Positions 1 to 5,392 of a stretch of 5,392 nt of DNA are shown here, piece after piece. Origin of the DNA: an uncultured Cytophagaceae bacterium (GTDB lineage Bacteria > Bacteroidota > Bacteroidia > Cytophagales > Spirosomataceae); assembly GCA_903960725.1 (NCBI GenBank), contig CAJCBY010000251.1, positions 1 through 5,392 on the forward strand, in the 5' to 3' direction. Both the position numbers and the translations under genes were made by a program. The notes beneath the pieces were generated by a model. It made no database searches. It was not told where the DNA came from and saw only the letters and a list, made by a program, of their open reading frames with translations. Numbering within the stretch: position 1 is the first letter of the stretch; each line of letters starts with the position of its first letter.

Positions 1-1816
1 AGTAGCTAGTTATAATTTTTATCAAAATTATGTCCCCTTTTTTGGTAAGGATTTTGCGAGTCCGATAGGGGAGAATTGGAAGGCAAAGTATAGCTATTTT
101 TTAGGCGATACCGTGAATGTGGAGGGGCGCGTCTGTTACCAGCTGGATTTTGATCCGAAGAATTCAGCGGATTTGGTATTTAGAGGCCAAATGTGGATTG
201 ACACCACTTCCTTTGCTTTAGTACAAATTGATGCCGTGGTGGATAAGGGGGCTAATTTGAACTTTATTGAGCGTATCAAAATTTCCCAAGAGTTAGAACA
301 GACGAGCAATGGGGTCTGGTTGCCGGCGCGGACACGCTTCCTAATTGACTTAGAGGAAATTTCGCAAGGTAGCGCGGGGATGTTACTAAAAATGTACATC
401 TCTAATAAAGATTTTGTTGTCAATAAACCCCATGAGGTATCTTTTTATGATGTTCCATCGGAAGTAGCGCAGGATGCAACAAAGCCTAATGCTGAGTTTT
501 GGAAGCATGCACGGCATGAGCCCCTTAGTTCATATGATCATCTAGCCTCGTCGCTTATCGATACGGTCCAAAACTTGCCCATTGTACGAACCTATGTCGA
601 GATTGCTGAGCTTGTTTTAAGTGGATATAGGCAATTTAACGGCATCGAAGCAGGACCGTACATTACCAGTTTTGCGATCAATGCAGTAGAAGGAGCCCGC
701 TTTCGCTTAGGGTTTAGGACGAATGCAAATTTTGATAAAAAATGGATTTTGCGCGGTAACGTAGGTTTTGGGACGAAAGATTTAGTACCTAAGTATTCGC
801 TAGAAGTGAATTACCTTTTCTCTAAGAAAAAATGGACAATCGCTGGCCTTCGCCATTCCTATGACGTAGAGCGGGTGGGATTAACGCCTGAGTTTATAGG
901 CGACAATAAATTATTTTATGCCTTCACCCGTTGGGGAGCATTTTCAGGGGCCTTTTTTAGACGGGAAACGGACGCCTTTTTCAGTTCAGAATTAGCCAAA
1001 GGAATTACCTTAACGACCTCTTTAACCTCGCGCTCATTTGATCCCCTGTTTCATTTTCAATACCGCTTAAATCCGGAATTAGGGCGTGCCTCTGCTGTTC
1101 AAGATAATTACCAAGAGACCTTCGCTACCATTGAATTAAGGTTTGCAAAAAACGTAACCTTCATCATGAACGGGAATGAGCGAATTGCCTTAGCCACAAA
1201 GCGATTTCCGATGATTACCTTGAAGTACCAACATGGATTCAAGGGCTTCTTAGGAGGGGATTTTACCTACGATCGATTTACGTTGAAAGCCTATCAAACC
1301 TTGCGGTTAGGAACGTTAGGTCGCTCTGACTATACCTTTACAGCCGGATATACGCCCTCTAATTTACCCGCCCCGCTTTTGTTTCCACACCTTGGCAATG
1401 AAACCTTTTTCTTTGTTCGCTCAGCCTTCTCCACCATGAACTATTTTGAATTCGTGAGTGATCAATTTGCTTCGATTCAATACAATCACAATTTTGAAGG
1501 ATTATTGTTCAACCGAATCCCATTAATTAAGAAATTAAAATGGCGCCTGATAGGATCTGCTAATGTTTTAATGGGAAGCCAAAGGTCCGCAAATAAGGAA
1601 ATAATGAAGAAGGTAGATAACCCCTTGCGCGCTAAATTTGTAGACCGATACTCCTTTGATTCACTCGACCCCAGCAAGCCATTTGCTGAGGTGGGCTATG
1701 GAATTGATAATATATTTAAGGTATTTCGTCTGCAAGCCTTTCACCGCTTAACCTATTTAGATAACCCTAAAGCTGAGCGCTTTAGAGTCATGGCGTCCGT
1801 CAATTTATCTTTTTAG
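1..1816 (+). CDS. DUF5686-family outer-membrane beta-barrel protein, 5' end cut off by the window edge
   Basis: The reading frame is open from base 2 to the TAG at 1814-1816, giving 604 visible residues. The GTG at 113 is an internal codon: the 37 codons before it continue the same family-like protein. The first ~190 visible residues are a beta-rich soluble region with motifs such as GQMWIDTTSF and NLNFIERIKISQ, typical of DUF5686 proteins. From about residue 210 the sequence becomes alternating, aromatic-rich barrel strands, including VEGARFRLGFRTN near residues 229-241. It ends in ASVNLSF, with the C-terminal phenylalanine common in outer-membrane barrels. Family members usually run to roughly 800 residues with a signal peptide and a carboxypeptidase-like regulatory (CarboxypepD_reg-like) domain at the N-terminus, so about 200 residues probably lie to the left. 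The function of the family is not established; outer-membrane location is an inference from the barrel and C-terminus. Family assignment is confident, role is not. Confidence 0.88.
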   Translation, partial: VASYNFYQNYVPFFGKDFASPIGENWKAKYSYFLGDTVNVEGRVCYQLDFDPKNSADLVFRGQMWIDTTSFALVQIDAVVDKGANLNFIERIKISQELEQTSNGVWLPARTRFLIDLEEISQGSAGMLLKMYISNKDFVVNKPHEVSFYDVPSEVAQDATKPNAEFWKHARHEPLSSYDHLASSLIDTVQNLPIVRTYVEIAELVLSGYRQFNGIEAGPYITSFAINAVEGARFRLGFRTNANFDKKWILRGNVGFGTKDLVPKYSLEVNYLFSKKKWTIAGLRHSYDVERVGLTPEFIGDNKLFYAFTRWGAFSGAFFRRETDAFFSSELAKGITLTTSLTSRSFDPLFHFQYRLNPELGRASAVQDNYQETFATIELRFAKNVTFIMNGNERIALATKRFPMITLKYQHGFKGFLGGDFTYDRFTLKAYQTLRLGTLGRSDYTFTAGYTPSNLPAPLLFPHLGNETFFFVRSAFSTMNYFEFVSDQFASIQYNHNFEGLLFNRIPLIKKLKWRLIGSANVLMGSQRSANKEIMKKVDNPLRAKFVDRYSFDSLDPSKPFAEVGYGIDNIFKVFRLQAFHRLTYLDNPKAERFRVMASVNLSF

Positions 1817-1838
1817 AACAATACAAAGACGAAAGTTT

Positions 1839-1859
1839 AAACATTTCAAGAATGTTTTT
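1839..1859 (+). terminator. Weak AT-rich hairpin, possible terminator of the DUF5686 gene
   Basis: AAACATT at 1839-1845 pairs exactly with AATGTTT at 1851-1857 around a five-base loop; a T-G pair (1846 with 1850) could shorten the loop to three. A run of five T residues (1855-1859) overlaps the right arm. The hairpin starts 22 bp after the stop codon, a sensible place for a terminator. The stem has only one G-C pair and would be weak, so termination here may be partial or absent. Confidence 0.35.
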
Positions 1860-1866
1860 AAGGTAG

Positions 1867-1897
1867 TTGATTTCATGATTTTGACCTTCTATATTTA
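1867..1897 (+). promoter_or_regulatory. Candidate Bacteroidota-type promoter for plsY and the genes after it
   Basis: TTG at 1867-1869 would be the -33 element. Twenty bases downstream, TATATTTA at 1890-1897 matches the -7 consensus TAnnTTTG except for the last base. The 20-bp spacer fits the range known for Flavobacterium and Bacteroides promoters. Transcription would begin near 1902-1905, leaving a short leader of about 15 bases before the plsY ATG. A second imperfect -7-like octamer, TGATTTTG at 1876-1883, lacks a suitably placed TTG. In AT-rich DNA such matches arise by chance, so this is only a moderate call. Confidence 0.4.
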
Positions 1898-1918
1898 CAC
1901 GAATACAAAAAGACAATT

Positions 1919-2563
1919 ATGCTGTTAATTCTTGTGGGCTTATCATTACTAAGTTACCTGTTGGGGTCAATCCCTACGGCGATTTGGTATGGTGAGAAGT
2001 ACCATCAGATAGATATCAGGCAACATGGAAGTGGTAATGCGGGGGCCACGAATACCTTCCGGGTATTGGGTAAAAAAGCAGGTTCTATTGTTTTGTTCGT
2101 TGATGCTTTGAAAGGTTTTGCTGCAGCTAGTTTAGCATCTGTCCTCTATGCATTTAACCTCGTGGACTGGCAAACCTGTGTTACACTCAAGATTTTATTC
2201 GGCTTTTTAGCCATTATTGGCCATTTGCTACCGGTATTTTGTGATTTCAAAGGAGGTAAAGGAGTCGCTACCACATTAGGTATGGTCATCGCACTTCATC
2301 CACAAGCGGCTTTAGCTAGTAGCCTTGTTTTTTTAGTGGTATTTGCCATTTCACATTATGTGTCTTTAGGCTCCATGGTTACCTCGTTGGTATTTCCTTT
2401 ATTACTTCAATTTGGGGTATTTGGTAAAGAATTACCCATTTTGATCTACTTCGGATTTATCATCTCCTTCCTGGTGATCTTTACGCATCGAAAAAATATC
2501 GGTCGAATCATTTCTGGAACCGAAAATCGGATGTACCTTATTCCTCGAAAAGGTAGATTATAA
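1919..2563 (+). CDS. plsY: Acyl-phosphate:glycerol-3-phosphate acyltransferase PlsY
   Basis: PlsY is an integral inner-membrane enzyme that transfers a fatty acyl group from acyl-phosphate (made by PlsX) to position 1 of glycerol-3-phosphate, giving lysophosphatidic acid, the first committed step of phospholipid synthesis. All three family motifs are intact in the 214-residue protein: SGNAGATNTFR at 38-48, the glycine-rich KGGKGVATT at 111-119, and HRKNIGRI at 190-197 followed by GTENR at 200-204. Hydrophobic stretches near 1-22, 55-80, 90-108, 130-162 and 172-188 fit the multi-pass topology, and the length is normal for the family. The ATG at 1919 begins directly with the first membrane segment; no Shine-Dalgarno sequence is visible, as usual in this phylum. 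It is the first gene of a likely three-gene transcript and ends 21 bp before the dipeptidase. No plsX is present in the window. Confidence 0.96.
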   Translation: MLLILVGLSLLSYLLGSIPTAIWYGEKYHQIDIRQHGSGNAGATNTFRVLGKKAGSIVLFVDALKGFAAASLASVLYAFNLVDWQTCVTLKILFGFLAIIGHLLPVFCDFKGGKGVATTLGMVIALHPQAALASSLVFLVVFAISHYVSLGSMVTSLVFPLLLQFGVFGKELPILIYFGFIISFLVIFTHRKNIGRIISGTENRMYLIPRKGRL

Positions 2564-2584
2564 CCTGTCTCAATTTCAATAATT

Positions 2585-3955
2585 ATGCAATCAACACACG
2601 ACTTTATTTCCGCTCACAAGGATCGGTTTTTAGCGGAGCTATTAGATTTATTACGAATTCCATCTGTTTCAGCCGATCCCACATATGCTGGGGATGTGCG
2701 AAAAGCAGCGGAATGGGTAGCAGATAATTTACGTAAGGCCGGGGCTGATCAAGTTCGTTTAGAAGAAACACCAGGTTATCCCATTGTATATGGGGAGAAA
2801 ATGATAGATCCTTCGGCTCCTACCGTCCTTGTTTATGGACATTATGATGTGCAGCCTGCAGATCCATTAGCGCTTTGGGATAATCCTCCATTTGAACCTG
2901 TTATCAAGGATGAAGTGATCTATGCACGTGGGGCTTGCGATGATAAAGGGCAAGTTTTTATGCATTTAAAGGCATTTGAAGCGATGTTAGCCTCGGGTCA
3001 GCTAGCTTGTAATGTGAAGTTTATGATTGAGGGTGAGGAAGAAGTGGGGTCGGATAATTTAGGCAACTTCGTTGAAGCGAATAAAGACTTGCTAAAGGCA
3101 GATGTGATTTTGATTTCGGATACGGCCATTATCGCTAATGACATTCCCTCAATCGATGTCGGATTACGCGGCTTGAGTTACATGGAGGTCGAAGTACAAG
3201 GTCCTAACCGTGATTTGCATTCAGGCGTTTACGGAGGAGCAGTAGCTAATCCGATTAATATTTTATGCCAAATGATTTCTTCCATGCACGATGAATTTAA
3301 CCACATCACAATCCCCGGATTTTATGATGGGGTGATGGAGGTAAGTGCGGCGGACAGAGCAGCGATGGCGCAGACACCTTTTGATTTAGAGGCTTACCAA
3401 AAAGATTTAGGTATCGAAACCGTATACGGCGAGAAAGGATTTACGACCTTAGAGCGGGCATCTATTCGACCGACTTTGGATGTGAACGGGATTTGGGGTG
3501 GATATACAGGCGAAGGAGCGAAGACAGTTTTACCTTCCAAAGCTTATGCTAAAATCTCGATGCGCCTGGTGCCCAATCAGTCATCGGCAGAGATCACGCG
3601 ATTATTTACGGAACATTTTAAAGCCATTGCACCTAAAGGGGTAAAGGTAAAAGTAACAGCACACCATGGAGGAGAAGGCTATTTAATGCCTACGGATAGT
3701 ATCGCCTTTCAAGCGGCATCAGAGGCGATGGCGACGACTTTTGGTAAGGATCCGGTGCCCACACGAGGTGGAGGAAGTATTCCAATTGTAGCTTTATTTG
3801 AGAAAGAATTAGGGATTAAGTCGATATTGATGGGCTTTGGTTTAGATTCAGACGCTATTCACTCGCCTAATGAGCATTATGGCTTGTTTAATTTCTATAA
3901 AGGGATTGAAACAATTCCTCATTTCTTTAAAAACTTTGCTGCCCTATCTAAATAA
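2585..3955 (+). CDS. M20-family zinc metallodipeptidase (CNDP-like)
   Basis: This 456-residue protein is a di-zinc peptidase related to carnosine and cytosolic non-specific dipeptidases (CNDP), which cleave short peptides in the cytoplasm. It has no signal peptide. The metal site is complete by analogy with CNDP2: H86 in GHYDVQPAD (with D88 as its supporting acid), bridging D119 in GACDDKGQ, catalytic base E152 and ligand E153 in EGEEEVGS, D179 in ISDT, and H426 in AIHSPNEH. The lid/dimerisation domain (about 195-360) carries DLHSGVYGG with H212, the residue that reaches the partner active site in CNDP enzymes, and NGIWGGYTGEG at 301-311. Length is usual for the group. The start at 2585 gives a normal N-terminus; upstream is AT-rich without a Shine-Dalgarno. 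The stop lies one base before the murQ start, implying co-transcription. Exact substrates cannot be read from the sequence; a role on cell-wall dipeptides is suggested only by the neighbour. Confidence 0.93.
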   Translation: MQSTHDFISAHKDRFLAELLDLLRIPSVSADPTYAGDVRKAAEWVADNLRKAGADQVRLEETPGYPIVYGEKMIDPSAPTVLVYGHYDVQPADPLALWDNPPFEPVIKDEVIYARGACDDKGQVFMHLKAFEAMLASGQLACNVKFMIEGEEEVGSDNLGNFVEANKDLLKADVILISDTAIIANDIPSIDVGLRGLSYMEVEVQGPNRDLHSGVYGGAVANPINILCQMISSMHDEFNHITIPGFYDGVMEVSAADRAAMAQTPFDLEAYQKDLGIETVYGEKGFTTLERASIRPTLDVNGIWGGYTGEGAKTVLPSKAYAKISMRLVPNQSSAEITRLFTEHFKAIAPKGVKVKVTAHHGGEGYLMPTDSIAFQAASEAMATTFGKDPVPTRGGGSIPIVALFEKELGIKSILMGFGLDSDAIHSPNEHYGLFNFYKGIETIPHFFKNFAALSK

Positions 3956-3956
3956 C

Positions 3957-4781
3957 ATGGCTGAAAACTTAAGCGCTTTAGCAACCGAGTCAAATTCGTC
4001 CTACGATAACCTAGAAAAGCAAACCGTGGACACCCTTTTGCGTCAAATGAATGCAGAAGATAAAACTGTACCCTTTGCGGTAGAGAAAGTTATTCCCGCG
4101 ATTGAAGCCTTAGTTCATGAAGTGGTGAAGCGTATGAAGCAAGGTGGCCGTTTGTTTTACATCGGTGCGGGTACGTCCGGTCGCTTAGGTGTGGTGGATG
4201 CCTCCGAATGTCCGCCTACTTATGGTGTTCCACACGATTGGGTCATCGGTCTAATCGCTGGGGGTGATTCTGCAATTCGCAAGGCGGTAGAGAATGCTGA
4301 GGATGATGAAAAACAAGCTTGGCACGATATGGAGGCCTATGGGATAGATGAATTAGACACAGTAATAGGTATTGCAGCATCTGGTAGAACTCCTTATGTA
4401 ATCGGTGGTTTACGCGATGCAAATGCGCGCGGGATTTTAACCGGTTGCATCGTTTGTAACGCAGGAAGTGCCGTGGCAAAAGAAGCAAAGTTTCCCATAG
4501 AAGTAGTGGTGGGTCCCGAATATGTGACAGGAAGCACCCGTATGAAATCAGGTACAGCCCAAAAACTCGTTCTAAATATGCTTTCCACTGCCGTCATGAT
4601 TCAGCTAGGGCGTGTGAAAGGAAATAAAATGGTGGACATGCAATTAAGCAATCACAAACTCGTTCTACGCGCTATTCGAATGGTTTGCGAAGCCACGGGT
4701 GTGAGTGATGAAATAGCAGCTGAATTTTTAGAAAAGCATGGTAGCGTTAGGAATGCGGTCGATGCAATTCAAGCAAAATAA
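3957..4781 (+). CDS. murQ: N-acetylmuramic acid 6-phosphate etherase MurQ
   Basis: MurQ cleaves the lactyl ether of MurNAc-6-phosphate to GlcNAc-6-phosphate and D-lactate, returning peptidoglycan amino sugar to central metabolism in the cytoplasm. The 274-residue protein has the SIS sugar-phosphate fold: GAGTSGRLG at 70-78, DASECPPTYG at 81-90 and AASGRTPYVIGG at 140-151. E84 and E115 line up with E. coli catalytic Glu83 and Glu114 at a constant offset of one. The signature GPEYVTGSTRMKSGTAQK spans 186-203. The start at 3957 (MAENLSAL) is preferred because the N-terminus then aligns with relatives; an upstream in-frame ATG at 3870 would add 29 residues unlike the family and overlap the dipeptidase by 86 bp. 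The protein ends after one C-terminal helical segment and is about 24 residues shorter than E. coli MurQ, which I recall as the common form in Bacteroidota. Residue 237 is Leu where relatives usually have Asp (KLVDR). Confidence 0.96.
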   Translation: MAENLSALATESNSSYDNLEKQTVDTLLRQMNAEDKTVPFAVEKVIPAIEALVHEVVKRMKQGGRLFYIGAGTSGRLGVVDASECPPTYGVPHDWVIGLIAGGDSAIRKAVENAEDDEKQAWHDMEAYGIDELDTVIGIAASGRTPYVIGGLRDANARGILTGCIVCNAGSAVAKEAKFPIEVVVGPEYVTGSTRMKSGTAQKLVLNMLSTAVMIQLGRVKGNKMVDMQLSNHKLVLRAIRMVCEATGVSDEIAAEFLEKHGSVRNAVDAIQAK

Positions 4782-4782
4782 A

Positions 4783-4814
4783 TTGGGATTATAGCGCTTT
4801 AATCACTTTATTTG
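4783..4814 (+). promoter_or_regulatory. Candidate promoter of the cytochrome c gene
   Basis: TTG at 4783-4785 and TTTATTTG at 4807-4814 are 21 bp apart. The second element matches the Bacteroidota -7 consensus TAnnTTTG at all but the second base. The predicted start of transcription, near 4820, leaves a leader of about 20 bases before the ATG at 4840. Its presence fits a change from the murQ transcript to a separately expressed gene, although no clear terminator separates them. The spacer contains the palindrome described separately. Confidence 0.42.
4788..4803. promoter_or_regulatory. Imperfect 16-bp palindrome, possible operator for the cytochrome gene
   Basis: ATTATAGCGCTTTAAT is symmetrical about its centre except for one T-T position in each half (bases 4792 and 4799), with AGCGCT-like core pairing. 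It sits between the two promoter elements of the cytochrome gene, where a bound dimeric regulator would touch RNA polymerase. There is no loop, so it is not a plausible hairpin terminator. No regulator family can be named from the site alone and it is a single copy; chance symmetry in AT-rich DNA is the alternative. Confidence 0.25.
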
Positions 4815-4839
4815 TAACATAATTAATCAAATACCTCGT

Positions 4840-5163
4840 ATGAAAAACATATCTAAACTTATTTTAACGTTCGTATTCGGAACAATGGCTTTGGGTTTTG
4901 AAGCTAAAGCGGAAGATTTTCCTGCAGACATTAAGCCATTAATGACTAAATATACTTGTTTCGCTTGTCACAAAGTAGATACACGTTTAGTGGGTCCAGC
5001 TTATAAAGACGTAGCGAAGAAAAAATATTCAGTCGATAAAATTGTAGCTTTAATTGCAAAACCACAGCCCTCTAACTGGCCAGGTTACCCTCCAATGGCG
5101 CCTATGACTGTGCCTAAAGCGGATGCGGTTAAATTAGCGAAGTACATTAACTCGTTGAAATAA
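4840..5163 (+). CDS. Secreted monohaem class I cytochrome c, c551-like
   Basis: This 107-residue protein is probably a periplasmic electron carrier. A signal peptide covers residues 1-24 (MKNISK, a hydrophobic stretch to about 20, then AKA before the likely cut at Ala24/Glu25). The mature protein of about 83 residues has one haem attachment site, CFACH at 40-44, with H44 as one axial ligand. TRLVGPAYKDVAKK (48-61) closely resembles the segment after the haem site in Pseudomonas cytochrome c551. Near the C-terminus, PPMAPM (84-89) offers the axial methionine; alignment of the following residues with c551 points to M86 rather than M89. It ends in a short helix, KLAKYINSLK. It stands alone between a promoter candidate and a strong terminator, so it is likely monocistronic. 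Its redox partner (for example a terminal oxidase or nitrite reductase) is not encoded here and cannot be inferred. Confidence 0.93.
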   Translation: MKNISKLILTFVFGTMALGFEAKAEDFPADIKPLMTKYTCFACHKVDTRLVGPAYKDVAKKKYSVDKIVALIAKPQPSNWPGYPPMAPMTVPKADAVKLAKYINSLK

Positions 5164-5179
5164 TCAACTTCAATGCATA

Positions 5180-5212
5180 AAAAAAGCTCTCGAGATAATC
5201 GAGGGCTTTTTT
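5180..5212. terminator. Strong bidirectional rho-independent terminator between convergent genes
   Basis: AAAAAAGCTCTCGA at 5180-5193 pairs with TCGAGGGCTTTTTT at 5199-5212 around a five-base GATAA loop. Thirteen of the fourteen pairs are Watson-Crick, and the one exception (5188 with 5204) is T-G. On the plus strand the G-C-rich core is followed by six T residues plus TTTT after one G, terminating the cytochrome transcript 16 bp after its stop. Read on the minus strand, the A-tract becomes a seven-T tail, so the same hairpin can end the acetyltransferase transcript, whose stop codon is only a few bases away. Confidence 0.9.
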
Positions 5213-5215
5213 GTT

Positions 5216-5392
5216 TTATAATTCTTTCAGCATCCAGATATCGCAACCACAGTGCCCACTGTTTCCAAGGGGATGGTCGAGTGCCTTAAATCCCACTTTT
5301 TCGTAGATAGAAACTGCTTTTGCAAGTTCAGGCATTGATTCAAGGTAGACTTGAGTATACCCATTTTCTTTTGCCCAGCTCAGAGAAATCTC
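5216..5392 (-). CDS. GNAT-family N-acetyltransferase, C-terminal fragment (5' part beyond the window)
   Basis: Read on the minus strand from 5392, one frame stays open for 58 codons to a TAA at 5218-5216. The fragment contains AKENGYTQVYLESMPEL, then AVSIYEKVGFKAL and ends in GCDIWMLKEL. The pattern of a beta strand with LES, a helix leading to IYEKVGF, and a final strand is the last third of the GNAT fold, where the helix before YEKxGF helps bind acetyl-CoA. The terminal HCGCDIWM segment resembles a subgroup of small bacterial GNAT proteins (about 150-170 residues). The acceptor substrate cannot be deduced. The N-terminal two thirds, including the pyrophosphate-binding loop, lie outside the window. 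The gene converges on the cytochrome gene and shares its terminator. Confidence 0.85.
   Translation of the reverse strand, partial: EISLSWAKENGYTQVYLESMPELAKAVSIYEKVGFKALDHPLGNSGHCGCDIWMLKEL

Noticed and set aside
136..423. Minus-strand open frame of 95 codons inside the DUF5686 gene
   Set aside because: Lies wholly antisense to a clear coding region and its translation shows no recognisable domain.
1486..1677. Minus-strand open frame of 63 codons near the end of the DUF5686 gene
   Set aside because: Antisense shadow of the barrel-coding sequence, no promoter or family resemblance.
113..1816. GTG at 113 as the true start of the DUF5686 gene
   Set aside because: The frame is open back to base 2 and the 37 upstream codons read as the same protein family; the real start lies outside the window.
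1876..1883. TGATTTTG as an alternative -7 element for plsY
   Set aside because: No TTG lies 17-23 bp upstream, whereas the element at 1890-1897 has a well-spaced partner.
3870..3956. Longer murQ start at ATG 3870
   Set aside because: It would overlap the end of the dipeptidase by 86 bp and add 29 residues unlike MurQ N-termini; ATG 3957 aligns with the family.
4243..4597. Two overlapping minus-strand open frames inside murQ
   Set aside because: Both are antisense to the conserved MurQ catalytic core, in different frames, with low-information translations.
1..5392. CRISPR array, insertion sequence, tRNA, phage or defence genes
   Set aside because: No regularly spaced repeats, terminal inverted repeats, transposase or phage-like motifs, or tRNA-like cloverleaf were seen; the window is nearly filled by housekeeping-type genes.

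Overview
The window looks like ordinary chromosome from a member of the Bacteroidota, probably a Cytophagales-type environmental bacterium. The evidence is a DUF5686-type outer-membrane protein (a family largely confined to this phylum), gene starts without Shine-Dalgarno sequences, promoter candidates of the Bacteroidota TTG / TAnnTTTG type, and a short-form MurQ. The genus cannot be settled from this sequence alone.

Layout from left to right: (1) the 3' part of a large DUF5686 outer-membrane beta-barrel protein, open at the left edge and ending at 1816; (2) a 102-bp gap holding a weak AT-rich hairpin and a promoter candidate; (3) a plus-strand run of plsY (glycerol-3-phosphate acyltransferase), an M20-family metallodipeptidase and murQ (N-acetylmuramic acid 6-phosphate etherase), with gaps of 21 bp and 1 bp, so very likely one transcript; (4) a 58-bp gap with a promoter candidate that overlaps a near-perfect 16-bp palindrome; (5) a small secreted monohaem cytochrome c of the c551 type; (6) a strong hairpin with an A-tract and a T-tract, which can terminate transcription from both sides; (7) the 3' end of a minus-strand GNAT acetyltransferase, cut by the right edge.

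The plsY-dipeptidase-murQ cluster has an envelope theme. PlsY starts phospholipid synthesis. MurQ returns cell-wall MurNAc-6-phosphate to amino-sugar metabolism. The dipeptidase could hydrolyse dipeptides, possibly including those released from peptidoglycan, but that substrate is inferred only from its position next to murQ. The cytochrome probably shuttles electrons in the periplasm for a respiratory oxidase or reductase encoded elsewhere.

I found no CRISPR array, insertion sequence, tRNA, rRNA, phage gene or defence system. All active-site residues I could check in the complete genes are present. I see no convincing undescribed system; the most interesting items are the dipeptidase-murQ coupling and the palindrome inside the cytochrome promoter.
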